The position numbers were made by a program, and so were the translations under genes. Of a stretch of DNA of 6,717 nt, positions 1-5,400 are shown in pieces; within the stretch, counting starts at the first letter, position 1, and every line of letters starts with the position of its first letter. The notes under the pieces are model-generated. The model saw nothing but the letters and a program-made list of their open reading frames with translations. It made no database searches and was not told the origin of the DNA. The stretch lies in the NCBI GenBank assembly GCA_030840415.1, contig JAVEEO010000331.1, forward strand, positions 1 through 6,717, given 5' to 3'. Source of the DNA: Pseudonocardiales bacterium. GTDB taxonomy: Bacteria > Actinomycetota > Actinomycetes > Mycobacteriales > Jatrophihabitantaceae.

Positions 1-1134
1 TTGGCGCTGCTGCCAGCCGACCTGGCGGCCGAGCGAACCCCCTGGCCGTCGCCGCTGCTGGCCGCGTTGCCCGACCTGCTCGCCCAGCGGCACCGGGGCC
101 GGTTGGCGGTGCTGGCCAGTGGCGACCCGATGTTCTACGGCATCGGCAGCACCCTGGTGCGGTTGCTGGGTGCGGCGTCGGTCCGGGTGATCGCGCAGCC
201 GTCCTCACTGTCGCTGGCTGCGGCCCGGCTGGGCTGGCCGGTCGAGGAGATCGAGGTGCTGAGCGTGCTGGGCCGCCCGGTTGCCGGGCTGCACCCGCTG
301 CTGCAACCCGGCCGCCGGCTGCTGGTGCTGCTCGGCTCGGCCGCCGACGCGGAGCCGGTGGCCGCCCTGCTGCGCGAACGCGGCCTGGGGCCGAGCGAGC
401 TGGTGCTGCTGTGCCAGCTGGGTGGGCCGGCCGAGCGGCTGGTGCGCGCGCGTGCCGAGGACTGGGCGGACGGCCTCGACGAAGCGCTGGCGGTGCTCGC
501 GATCGAGGTCCGCCCGGCACCGGGCGCGGCGTTGCTGCCGGCGCTGCCCGGCCTGCCCGACGCCGCCTTCGACACCGACGGCCAGCTCACCAAGGCCGAG
601 GTGCGGGCGGTCACCCTGGCGGCGCTGGCCCCGGTGCCCGGCCAGTTGCTGTGGGACGTCGGGGCCGGCAGCGGCAGCGTCGGCATCGAGTGGATGCGCA
701 GCCACCCGTCCTGCCGGGCGGTGGCGATCGAGACCCGGGCCGACCGGCGGGACCGGATCGCGGCCAACGCCCGAGCGCTGGGGGTGCCGGGCCTGCGAGT
801 GGTGGCCGGGCGCGCGCCCGGGGCACTGGCCGGGCTGCCCGCCCCGGACGCGGTCTTCGTGGGCGGCGGAGTCAGCCTGCCCGGTGTGCTGGAGGCCTGC
901 GAGTCCGCGCTGGCGCCCGGTGGCCGGCTGGTCGCCAACGGCGTGACGCTGGAGTCCGAGGCCGTGCTGGCGGACTGGTACCGGCGTCTCGGCGGTCGGT
1001 TGGTGCGGATCTCGGTGCAACGGGCCGAGCCGGTCGGCGGGTTCACCGGCTGGCGGCCGGCGATGCCGGTGACCCAGTGGTGCCACACCAAACCCGACAC
1101 CGACTTCGACACCCCTGGTGGTGCGCGCGCATGA
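1..1134 (+). CDS. cobL: CobL: precorrin-6Y C5,15-methyltransferase (decarboxylating), fused CbiE-CbiT, 5' end cut off
   Basis: SAM-dependent bifunctional enzyme of cobalamin biosynthesis. The CbiE half methylates C5 of the corrin precursor; the CbiT half methylates C15 and decarboxylates the C12 acetate side chain to give precorrin-8. It acts in the cytosol. Of the 377 visible residues, about 1-175 are the tetrapyrrole-methylase domain, with GDPMFYGIG at 41-49. CbiT follows: the entry segment DGQLTKAE (193-200), the SAM-binding loop GAGSGSVGIEW (221-231) and FVGGG (286-290). The opening residues (M/L)ALLPADL match the family segment after the GGxRQL motif, so the TTG at base 1 is not a true start. 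I infer that roughly 30-40 N-terminal residues lie upstream of the window. The stop overlaps the cobM start as ATGA, indicating one operon with translational coupling. Family assignment is very secure; aerobic versus anaerobic pathway naming is not decided here. Confidence 0.95.
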   Translation: MALLPADLAAERTPWPSPLLAALPDLLAQRHRGRLAVLASGDPMFYGIGSTLVRLLGAASVRVIAQPSSLSLAAARLGWPVEEIEVLSVLGRPVAGLHPLLQPGRRLLVLLGSAADAEPVAALLRERGLGPSELVLLCQLGGPAERLVRARAEDWADGLDEALAVLAIEVRPAPGAALLPALPGLPDAAFDTDGQLTKAEVRAVTLAALAPVPGQLLWDVGAGSGSVGIEWMRSHPSCRAVAIETRADRRDRIAANARALGVPGLRVVAGRAPGALAGLPAPDAVFVGGGVSLPGVLEACESALAPGGRLVANGVTLESEAVLADWYRRLGGRLVRISVQRAEPVGGFTGWRPAMPVTQWCHTKPDTDFDTPGGARA

Positions 1135-1880
1135 CCGTCCACTTCATCGGTGCCGGCCCCGGGGCCGCGGACCTGATCACCTTGCGTGCACAGCGGATTC
1201 TCGCCTCGTCCCCGGTCTGCCTGTACGCCGGCAGCCTGGTGCCGGCCGAGGTGCTGGGGCACTGCCCGCCCGGTGCCCGGCTGGTCGACACCGCCGGCCT
1301 GAGCCTGGACGAGATCGTGGCCGAGCTCGTCGCCGCCGACCGGGCCGGCCTGGACGTGGCCCGGCTCTGCAGCGGTGACCCGTCGCTGTTCAGTGCGGTG
1401 GCCGAGCAGGTCCGCCGGCTCCAGCAGGCCGGCATCGACTACGACATCACGCCGGGGGTGCCGGCGTTCGCGGCCGCCGCGGCGGCGCTGGGGCGCGAGC
1501 TGACCGTGCCGGGGGTCGGGCAGAGCGTGATCCTGACTCGGACGGCCGAGCGGGCCACCGCGATGCCGCCGGGGGAGGAGTTGGCCACCCTCGGAGCTGG
1601 CGGCGCCACCCTGGTGCTGCACCTGGCGGTGCAGCGGATCGATGCGGTGGTGGCCGAACTGGTGCCCGGCTATGGCGCCGACTGCCCGGTCGCCGTGGTG
1701 GCGTACGCGAGCCGGGCCGAGCAGCAGATCCTGCGGGGCAGCCTGGCCGGCATCGGCGAGCAGGTCCGGCAGGCCGGCATCCGGCGCACGGCGGTGATCG
1801 TGGTCGGCCGGGTGCTGGCCGCCGCCGGCTTCCCGGACAGCTACCTGTACTCCGCCGACCGGGACCGCAATGAGCGCTGA
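1131..1880 (+). CDS. cobM: CobM/CbiF: precorrin-4 C11-methyltransferase
   Basis: SAM-dependent methyltransferase adding the C11 methyl group to precorrin-4 (or its cobalt form, in CbiF) in corrin ring synthesis. The 249-residue product is full family length and forms one tetrapyrrole-methylase domain. Visible motifs are the N-terminal GAGPGAADLITLRA (7-20), CLYAGSLV (30-37), the SAM-loop segment SGDPSLFSAVAEQ (81-93), TPGVPAFAAAAAALG (107-121) and the C-terminal strand TAVIVVGRVL (220-229). YAGSLV is typical of the CobM/CbiF group rather than CobI or CobJ. The ATG at 1131 overlaps the cobL stop in ATGA; a weak GGTGG precedes it, so translational coupling probably drives initiation. It is the last biosynthetic gene of this operon visible here. 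The gene ends inside an 11-bp tandem repeat that starts in its last codons. Confidence is high. Confidence 0.95.
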   Translation: MTVHFIGAGPGAADLITLRAQRILASSPVCLYAGSLVPAEVLGHCPPGARLVDTAGLSLDEIVAELVAADRAGLDVARLCSGDPSLFSAVAEQVRRLQQAGIDYDITPGVPAFAAAAAALGRELTVPGVGQSVILTRTAERATAMPPGEELATLGAGGATLVLHLAVQRIDAVVAELVPGYGADCPVAVVAYASRAEQQILRGSLAGIGEQVRQAGIRRTAVIVVGRVLAAAGFPDSYLYSADRDRNER

Positions 1881-1904
1881 GCGAGCGCTGAGCGACGCTG
1901 AACG
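1872..1904. repeat. 11-bp tandem repeat at the cobM stop, with a small hairpin
   Basis: GAGCGCTGAGC occurs at 1872-1882 and again at 1883-1893, followed by a diverged third copy (GACGCTGAACG, 1894-1904). The first unit contains the cobM stop codon. AGCGCT at 1873-1878 and 1884-1889 can pair as a 6-bp stem with a 5-nt loop. A second GC-rich potential stem (CGCGC 1903-1907 with GCGCG 1914-1918) follows. No T-tract follows either stem, so this is at best a weak or Rho-assisted transcription end, or simply a short extragenic repeat. Confidence 0.6.
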
Positions 1905-1925
1905 CGCGCCCGAGCGCGGCATAAC

Positions 1926-1960
1926 TTGGTCAACTGCGATTCGTCAGGCATGATTTTGGG
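1926..1960 (+). promoter_or_regulatory. Probable promoter of the MerR gene, giving a leaderless transcript
   Basis: TTGGTC at 1926-1931 resembles a -35 hexamer. After a 17-bp spacer comes CATGAT at 1949-1954, a fair -10 match at the A2 and T6 positions. The GTG start of the regulator at 1961 lies six bases after this -10, where transcription would be expected to begin, and no convincing Shine-Dalgarno sequence is present. This is the usual geometry of actinobacterial leaderless genes. The segment is much more AT-rich than its surroundings. The -10 lacks T at its first position, so strength may depend on the regulator. Confidence 0.5.
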
Positions 1961-2983
1961 GTGTCGGACGCAGTTCAGTATTCCGAGCAGGACAATGCCA
2001 CGCTGCTGTCGGTGGGCGCGGCGGCCGGCCGCCTGGGAGTAGCCCCGGCCACGGTGCGCAGCTGGGAGCGCCGCTACGGCCTGGCGCCCGGCGGCCGCAG
2101 CAGCGGCGGTCACCGCCGCTACACCGAAGCCGATCTCGGCCGGTTGCACCTGATGCAGGAACTGGTCAGTCGGGGCCAGACCCCGGCCGCCGCGGCCCGG
2201 GCGGTGTTGGCGGGCAACCCCGAGCACAGCAGCGTCACGACCCGGCCGGCCGTGCCCCAGCAGGACAGCCGCCCGCGCCCGACCAACCGCGGCGGCGGGC
2301 CCGGCGGCCGGGTGCTGGCGGTGCCGGGTGCCTCGCCGGAGGTCCGCGGCCTGGCCCGGGCGGCCAGCCGGCTGGACGCCGACGCCGCGACCGGCCAGCT
2401 CGGCGACCTGCTGGTCGACCGGGGCGCGGTCCGCACCTGGGACGAGGTGCTGCGCCCGGTGCTGGCCTCGATCGGCGAGCGCTGGGTGCGGGCGGGTGTC
2501 GACGTCGAGCACGTGCTGTCGGAAGCGGTGATGGACGCGCTGCGCTCCTACCGGGCCTTCCTGCCGCGCCCGGTGCCCGGCCCACCGGTCTTGCTGGCCG
2601 GCGCGCCGGAGGAGCAGCACACCCTGCCGCTGCACGTGCTGGCGGCCGCCCTGGCCGAGCTGCGGATCCCGCTGCGGTTGCTGGGCGGCCGGGTGCCGAC
2701 CAGCGCGCTGCTGGCTGCCGCCCGCCGGACCGGGGCCGCGTCGATCTTCCTGTGGCGTCACAACGGGGCCGGCCACGCTGCTGCCGAACCGGGTTCGCCC
2801 GCCGAGCCGTCCGAGCCGTCCGAGCTTGCCGAGCTTGCCGAGCTGGCCCGGCTGACCCACCGCCGGCCGGCCCGGCTGCTGGTGGTCGGCGGCGCGGGCT
2901 GGCACGCGGCCCGGCCGCCGGGAGCGCGCTACGCCCTGGACCTCGCCAGCGCCGTGGCGTTGCTCCGGCCGACGACCCGATAA
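1961..2983 (+). CDS. MerR-family regulator with CarH/LitR-like cobalamin-binding sensor domain
   Basis: Cytosolic transcription factor of 340 residues. Residues about 15-83 are a MerR DNA-binding domain: LLSVGAAAGRLGVAPATVRSW, then ERRYGL and the wing GGHRRYTEADLGRL. A Pro/Gly/Arg-rich linker (about 88-125) leads to a helical segment (127-200) and a Rossmann-like B12-binding domain (208-335). Landmarks of B12 photoreceptor repressors are visible: W175 with E183-H184 (the W...EH cap motif, here Wx7EH rather than Wx9EH as in CarH) and E218-Q219-H220, an ExH motif whose His would be the lower cobalt ligand. W175 to H220 is 45 residues, close to the spacing in CarH. GG appears late (310-311, VVGGAGW). 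By homology, adenosylcobalamin binding and light would control oligomer state and DNA binding; this is inferred. A loop at 282-296 is built from 9-bp DNA repeats. The start is GTG with no ribosome-binding site. It follows cobalamin genes and probably leads the SDR-CPBP unit. It could instead be a sensor that has lost B12 binding. Confidence 0.85.
   Translation: MSDAVQYSEQDNATLLSVGAAAGRLGVAPATVRSWERRYGLAPGGRSSGGHRRYTEADLGRLHLMQELVSRGQTPAAAARAVLAGNPEHSSVTTRPAVPQQDSRPRPTNRGGGPGGRVLAVPGASPEVRGLARAASRLDADAATGQLGDLLVDRGAVRTWDEVLRPVLASIGERWVRAGVDVEHVLSEAVMDALRSYRAFLPRPVPGPPVLLAGAPEEQHTLPLHVLAAALAELRIPLRLLGGRVPTSALLAAARRTGAASIFLWRHNGAGHAAAEPGSPAEPSEPSELAELAELARLTHRRPARLLVVGGAGWHAARPPGARYALDLASAVALLRPTTR
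2803..2847 (+). repeat. In-frame 9-bp tandem repeat within the regulator gene (5 units)
   Basis: Five successive 9-bp units share the core CGAGC: CGAGCCGTC twice (2803-2820), CGAGCTTGC twice (2821-2838) and CGAGCTGGC (2839-2847). Because the unit is three codons, changes in copy number keep the frame. The encoded stretch is an acidic Glu-Pro-Ser / Glu-Leu-Ala series (residues about 282-296) lying between two predicted strands of the B12-binding domain. Confidence 0.85.
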
Positions 2984-3018
2984 CCTGGGCAAGTCATGGC
3001 AGCAGCGAAGCGGTACCG
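2980..3018 (+). promoter_or_regulatory. Candidate operator or regulatory spacer upstream of the SDR gene
   Basis: ATAACCTGGGCAA (2980-2992) matches ATAACTTGGTCAA (1921-1933), upstream of the regulator, at 11 of 13 positions. Both copies are AT-rich for this genome and sit directly before genes of the same unit. The first three codons' worth overlaps the regulator's TAA stop. An operator for the MerR-type protein is possible; no clear -10 follows at normal spacing, so a separate promoter here is not supported. Confidence 0.3.
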
Positions 3019-3951
3019 ATGACCGGCCCCGACGTCCTGGTGACCGGCGCGTCCGGGTTCATCGGGTCGCACCTGTGCCGTGCCCTCGAGCAGTCAGATC
3101 ATCGGGTGCGAGCCATGACCAGGCACCCGGACGACTACACCGGCGCCGGCACCCCGGTGGCCGGCGATGTCAGTGAGCCGGCCAGCCTGCGGGCGCCGCT
3201 GGCCGGCGTCCGGGCCGCCTACTATCTTGTGCATTCCCTGGAATCGGCGCAGTTCGAACGACTCGACGCCGAGGCCGCCCAGGCGTTCGGTGCCGCCGCT
3301 GCCGAGGCCGGCGTCGAGCGGATCATCTACCTCGGCGGGCTGGGGGCCGACGGCCAGCAGCTCTCGGCGCACCTGCGCTCCCGCCGGGCGGTGGAGGGCC
3401 TGCTCGGCCAGGCCGGGGTGCCGGTGACGGTGCTGCGCGCGGCGGTGGTGATCGGGCACGGCGGCATCTCCTGGGAGATCACCCGGCAGTTGGTCGACCA
3501 CCTGCCGGCGATGGTCGCCCCGCGCTGGGTCAGCACCCGCACCCAGCCCATCGCGCTGGCCGACGTGGTGCGCTACCTGGTGGCGGTGCTGGCCGAACCC
3601 GAGGCGGCCGGCAAGGTGTACGAGATCGGTGGCCCGGAGGTGCTGCGCTACATCGACATGCTGCGGCGGGCGGCCCGGATCCAGCAACGGCGCGCCCTGC
3701 CGGTACTGCCGGTGCCACTGCTCACCCCTCGGTTGTCCTCGGCCTGGCTGGCGCTGGTGACCGATGTGAACCTGGCGACCGCCCGCACCCTGGTGGACTC
3801 GATGACCACCGAGGTGGTGGTGCGCGAGAACTCCATCCAGCGGCTGGTGCCCGGCCCGACGATCGGCTACGACGAGGCGGTGCGGCAGGCCCTGGCGGCC
3901 CGCCAGGCCGCGACAGGCGAGGTCGCCGAGGCCGGCCCCGTTCCCGGATGA
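3019..3951 (+). CDS. Atypical short-chain dehydrogenase/reductase, YbjT-like NAD(P)-binding protein
   Basis: NAD(P)-binding Rossmann-fold protein of 310 residues. GASGFIG (10-16) is the GxxGxxG dinucleotide motif, and GDVSEP (49-54) and YYLVHSL (68-74) follow as in the YbjT-like atypical SDR subgroup. YLGGLG (104-109) then HLRSR (118-122) replaces the classical catalytic YxxxK, so ordinary dehydrogenase chemistry is not assured. PRWVSTRTQPIAL (168-180) and IGGPEVLRY (203-211) are further subgroup signatures, as is the LTPRLSSAWLALVT segment (235-248). E. coli YbjT and many relatives carry a C-terminal DUF2867 domain; this protein ends without it. ATG 3019 is chosen because GASG then sits about ten residues in; only a weak GAAG (3007-3010) precedes it. 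It lies 35 bp after the regulator and overlaps the next gene as ATGA, suggesting co-transcription. The substrate is unknown. Confidence 0.85.
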   Translation: MTGPDVLVTGASGFIGSHLCRALEQSDHRVRAMTRHPDDYTGAGTPVAGDVSEPASLRAPLAGVRAAYYLVHSLESAQFERLDAEAAQAFGAAAAEAGVERIIYLGGLGADGQQLSAHLRSRRAVEGLLGQAGVPVTVLRAAVVIGHGGISWEITRQLVDHLPAMVAPRWVSTRTQPIALADVVRYLVAVLAEPEAAGKVYEIGGPEVLRYIDMLRRAARIQQRRALPVLPVPLLTPRLSSAWLALVTDVNLATARTLVDSMTTEVVVRENSIQRLVPGPTIGYDEAVRQALAARQAATGEVAEAGPVPG

Positions 3952-4712
3952 GGCAGCCTCCGCCGATCCGGTCGGCCCCGGCGATCGGAGCGGCACGCGC
4001 GCCCGGATGGCGCGCCCGGCTGACCGAGCTGCTGCGGCCGGCCCTGGTCGACAAGGTGCCCCGCGACCACCGCGAGTCCGACCGCGCGTTCCGCCGGCGT
4101 CGGCTGGTAGTGGTGCTGGTGCTGGCCGCCGGCGCGCTGCTGCTGGGCCTGTCGCTGTCGGTCCGGCCGGCCGATCCGGCGTTCTACCCGCTGACCACCG
4201 GGCTGGCCGCGGTCTGGTTGCTGGGCGGCCTGGGCTCGGGACCGCTGCACCTGGGCCGGATCAGCTTCCGCGGCCAGCTGCGGCGGCCGGTGCTGACTCC
4301 GGTCGTCCTCGGGCTGGCCGCGGCCGCGGTGTTCGTACTGGGGGCCCTGGTGGTGCGCGAGATCGGGCCGCTGCGCGACTTCACCGAGAATGTGCTGGCC
4401 CATGCCCGGTACGGCTCGTTGCCGCTGGTCGCCGCCATCACGGTGGGAAACGGCATCGCCGAGGAGACCTTCTTCCGGGGTGCGCTGTTCGCCGCGCTCG
4501 GCGACCGGCATCCGGTGCTGGCCTCGACGGCGATCTACGCGGTGGTGACGGTGGCCAGCGGCAACCCGATGCTGGTGTTCGCCGCTGCCACCCTGGGCCT
4601 GGTGCTCGGGCTGCAGCGGCGGGCCTCCGGCGGGATCCTGGCGCCGATGCTGACCCATGTCACCTGGTCGACCGCGATGCTGCTGGTGCTGCCGCCGCTG
4701 TTCGCCCGCTGA
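3948..4712 (+). CDS. CPBP-family (Abi/CAAX protease-like) integral membrane protein
   Basis: Polytopic membrane protein of 254 residues. An Arg-rich cytosolic N-terminus is followed by likely membrane segments at about 53-71, 79-96, 116-136, 157-171, 188-203, 206-222 and 229-252. The CPBP/Rce1 motif 1 is clear: EETFFRG, with E172, E173 and R177. Motif 3 is H237 in THVTWS, with Ser241 where Rce1 has Asn. At motif 2, normally FxxxH, the sequence is YAVVT, so a zinc-ligand-type His is replaced by Thr201. Family members are intramembrane endopeptidases involved in prenyl-protein processing, bacteriocin immunity or control of membrane-bound factors; the target here is unknown and activity is doubtful because of the missing His. 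The ATG overlaps the SDR stop (ATGA), so translation is probably coupled. The gene ends 14 bp from the convergent aldolase gene. Confidence 0.85.
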   Translation: MRQPPPIRSAPAIGAARAPGWRARLTELLRPALVDKVPRDHRESDRAFRRRRLVVVLVLAAGALLLGLSLSVRPADPAFYPLTTGLAAVWLLGGLGSGPLHLGRISFRGQLRRPVLTPVVLGLAAAAVFVLGALVVREIGPLRDFTENVLAHARYGSLPLVAAITVGNGIAEETFFRGALFAALGDRHPVLASTAIYAVVTVASGNPMLVFAAATLGLVLGLQRRASGGILAPMLTHVTWSTAMLLVLPPLFAR

Positions 4713-4726
4713 CCCGGTTCGCTCGC

Positions 4727-5380
4727 TCAGTCCCGCTCGGCGGGCTGGCCGTAGCCGGCGAACGCCTCCCGGACCGCGGCCAGCTGGCCGGCGTCCAGCA
4801 GGTGCGGGGCGCCGGCCTGCCGGGCCCGCCAGGCCAGCTCGGCGGTGTACTCGACCGCTTCGGCGACCGCCATCGCGGCGGTGAGGTCGGCACCCACCGC
4901 GACGACGCCGTGATTGGCCAGCAGCACCGCGAAGCCGTCGCCCAGCGTCCGGACGCAGGACTCGGCCAGTTCCGCGGTGCCGTAGCGGGCATAGGGGGCC
5001 ACCGGGACGGAGCCGCCGGCCCGCACGATCAGGTAGTGCACCGGCGGCACCGGCTCGCCGAGCACCGCGAAGGTGGTGGCGAACATCGAGTGGGTGTGCA
5101 CCACGGCGCCGACGTCCGGGCGCTCGGAGTAGACCGCCAGGTGCAGCGCCAGCTCCGAGGTGGGCCTGAGGGCACCGTCGAGCTGGCTGCCGTCCGGGCC
5201 GAGCACCGCCACGTCCTCGGCCCGCATGCCGGTATACGCCACCCCGGTGGGGGTGATCGCGATCGTGCCGGTGGCCGGGTCGCGCACCGAGACGTTGCCG
5301 GACGTGCCGCGAACCAGCCCGGTGGCCAGCAGCTCCGAGCAGGCCAGCACGACCCGTGAGCGGTGGTCGGGGAGCAACAC
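4727..5380 (-). CDS. Class II aldolase (FucA-type); candidate 5-methylthioribulose/5-deoxyribulose 1-phosphate aldolase
   Basis: Zinc-dependent class II aldolase/adducin-family protein of 217 residues, close to the length of E. coli fuculose-1-phosphate aldolase. Visible active-site elements are GTSGNVSVR (25-33, phosphate site), catalytic E76 in PTSELALH, zinc ligands H95 and H97 in HTHS, and H157 in ANHGVV. Tyr116 and the C-terminal Tyr210 lie where FucA has its catalytic Tyr113 and Tyr209, favouring aldol cleavage over the dehydration done by the related MtnB. Cleavage of a ketose 1-phosphate would yield DHAP plus an aldehyde. Its divergent neighbour is an MtnA-type isomerase, which makes exactly such ketose 1-phosphates. 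This matches the Ald2 DHAP shunt described in Rhodospirillum rubrum and the DrdA/DrdI 5-deoxyribose pathway of Bacillus. The start is GTG with no Shine-Dalgarno, near the expected transcription start. A generic fuculose/rhamnulose phosphate aldolase or MtnB remains possible. Confidence 0.88.
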   Translation of the reverse strand: MLLPDHRSRVVLACSELLATGLVRGTSGNVSVRDPATGTIAITPTGVAYTGMRAEDVAVLGPDGSQLDGALRPTSELALHLAVYSERPDVGAVVHTHSMFATTFAVLGEPVPPVHYLIVRAGGSVPVAPYARYGTAELAESCVRTLGDGFAVLLANHGVVAVGADLTAAMAVAEAVEYTAELAWRARQAGAPHLLDAGQLAAVREAFAGYGQPAERD

Positions 5381-5400
5381 GGCTGATTACGCTACCAACC
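5381..5400. promoter_or_regulatory. Bidirectional promoter with a shared symmetric -10 (TACGCTA) between the aldolase and isomerase genes
   Basis: The whole intergenic gap is 20 bp. TACGCTA at 5388-5394 reads TACGCT on the plus strand (5388-5393) and TAGCGT on the minus strand (5394 down to 5389); both fit the TAnnnT -10 pattern. The plus-strand ATG (5401) lies 7 bases after its -10 and the minus-strand GTG (5380) 8 bases after its own, where transcripts normally start. Neither gene has a ribosome-binding site in the gap. Convincing -35 elements are not visible on either side. This suggests two leaderless transcripts from one symmetric element. Confidence 0.5.

Noticed and set aside
135..1922. 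A 595-codon open frame on the minus strand across cobL and cobM
   Set aside because: It is antisense to two clearly recognised genes, its product is low-complexity Arg/Ser/Pro/Gly-rich with no domain I recognise, and long antisense frames are expected in DNA this GC-rich.
1930..1953. Imperfect dyad TCA-AC-TGC ... GCA-TGA in the regulator promoter as a MerR operator
   Set aside because: Half-sites agree only with a 2-base gap in one arm, which is too weak to list as an operator; the 13-bp near-repeat is the better candidate.
1881..1960. Cobalamin riboswitch between the B12 genes and the regulator
   Set aside because: The 80-bp gap is too short for a cobalamin riboswitch, and no B12-box-like sequence is visible.
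2752..3018. N-terminal extension of the SDR protein starting at ATG 2752
   Set aside because: It would overlap the regulator's B12-domain coding by over 200 bp, and the Rossmann GASGFIG motif sits at the expected distance from ATG 3019.
4704..4745. Bidirectional terminator between the convergent CPBP and aldolase genes
   Set aside because: GCCCGC and GCGGGC can pair only across a 30-base loop, and the tighter CCCGC-TCG-GCGGG stem lies inside the aldolase coding end. There is no T-tract on either strand.
4007..5359. A 450-codon plus-strand open frame through the CPBP gene and antisense to the aldolase
   Set aside because: The translation is Ala/Gly/Arg repeats and conflicts with the well-supported CPBP and aldolase frames.
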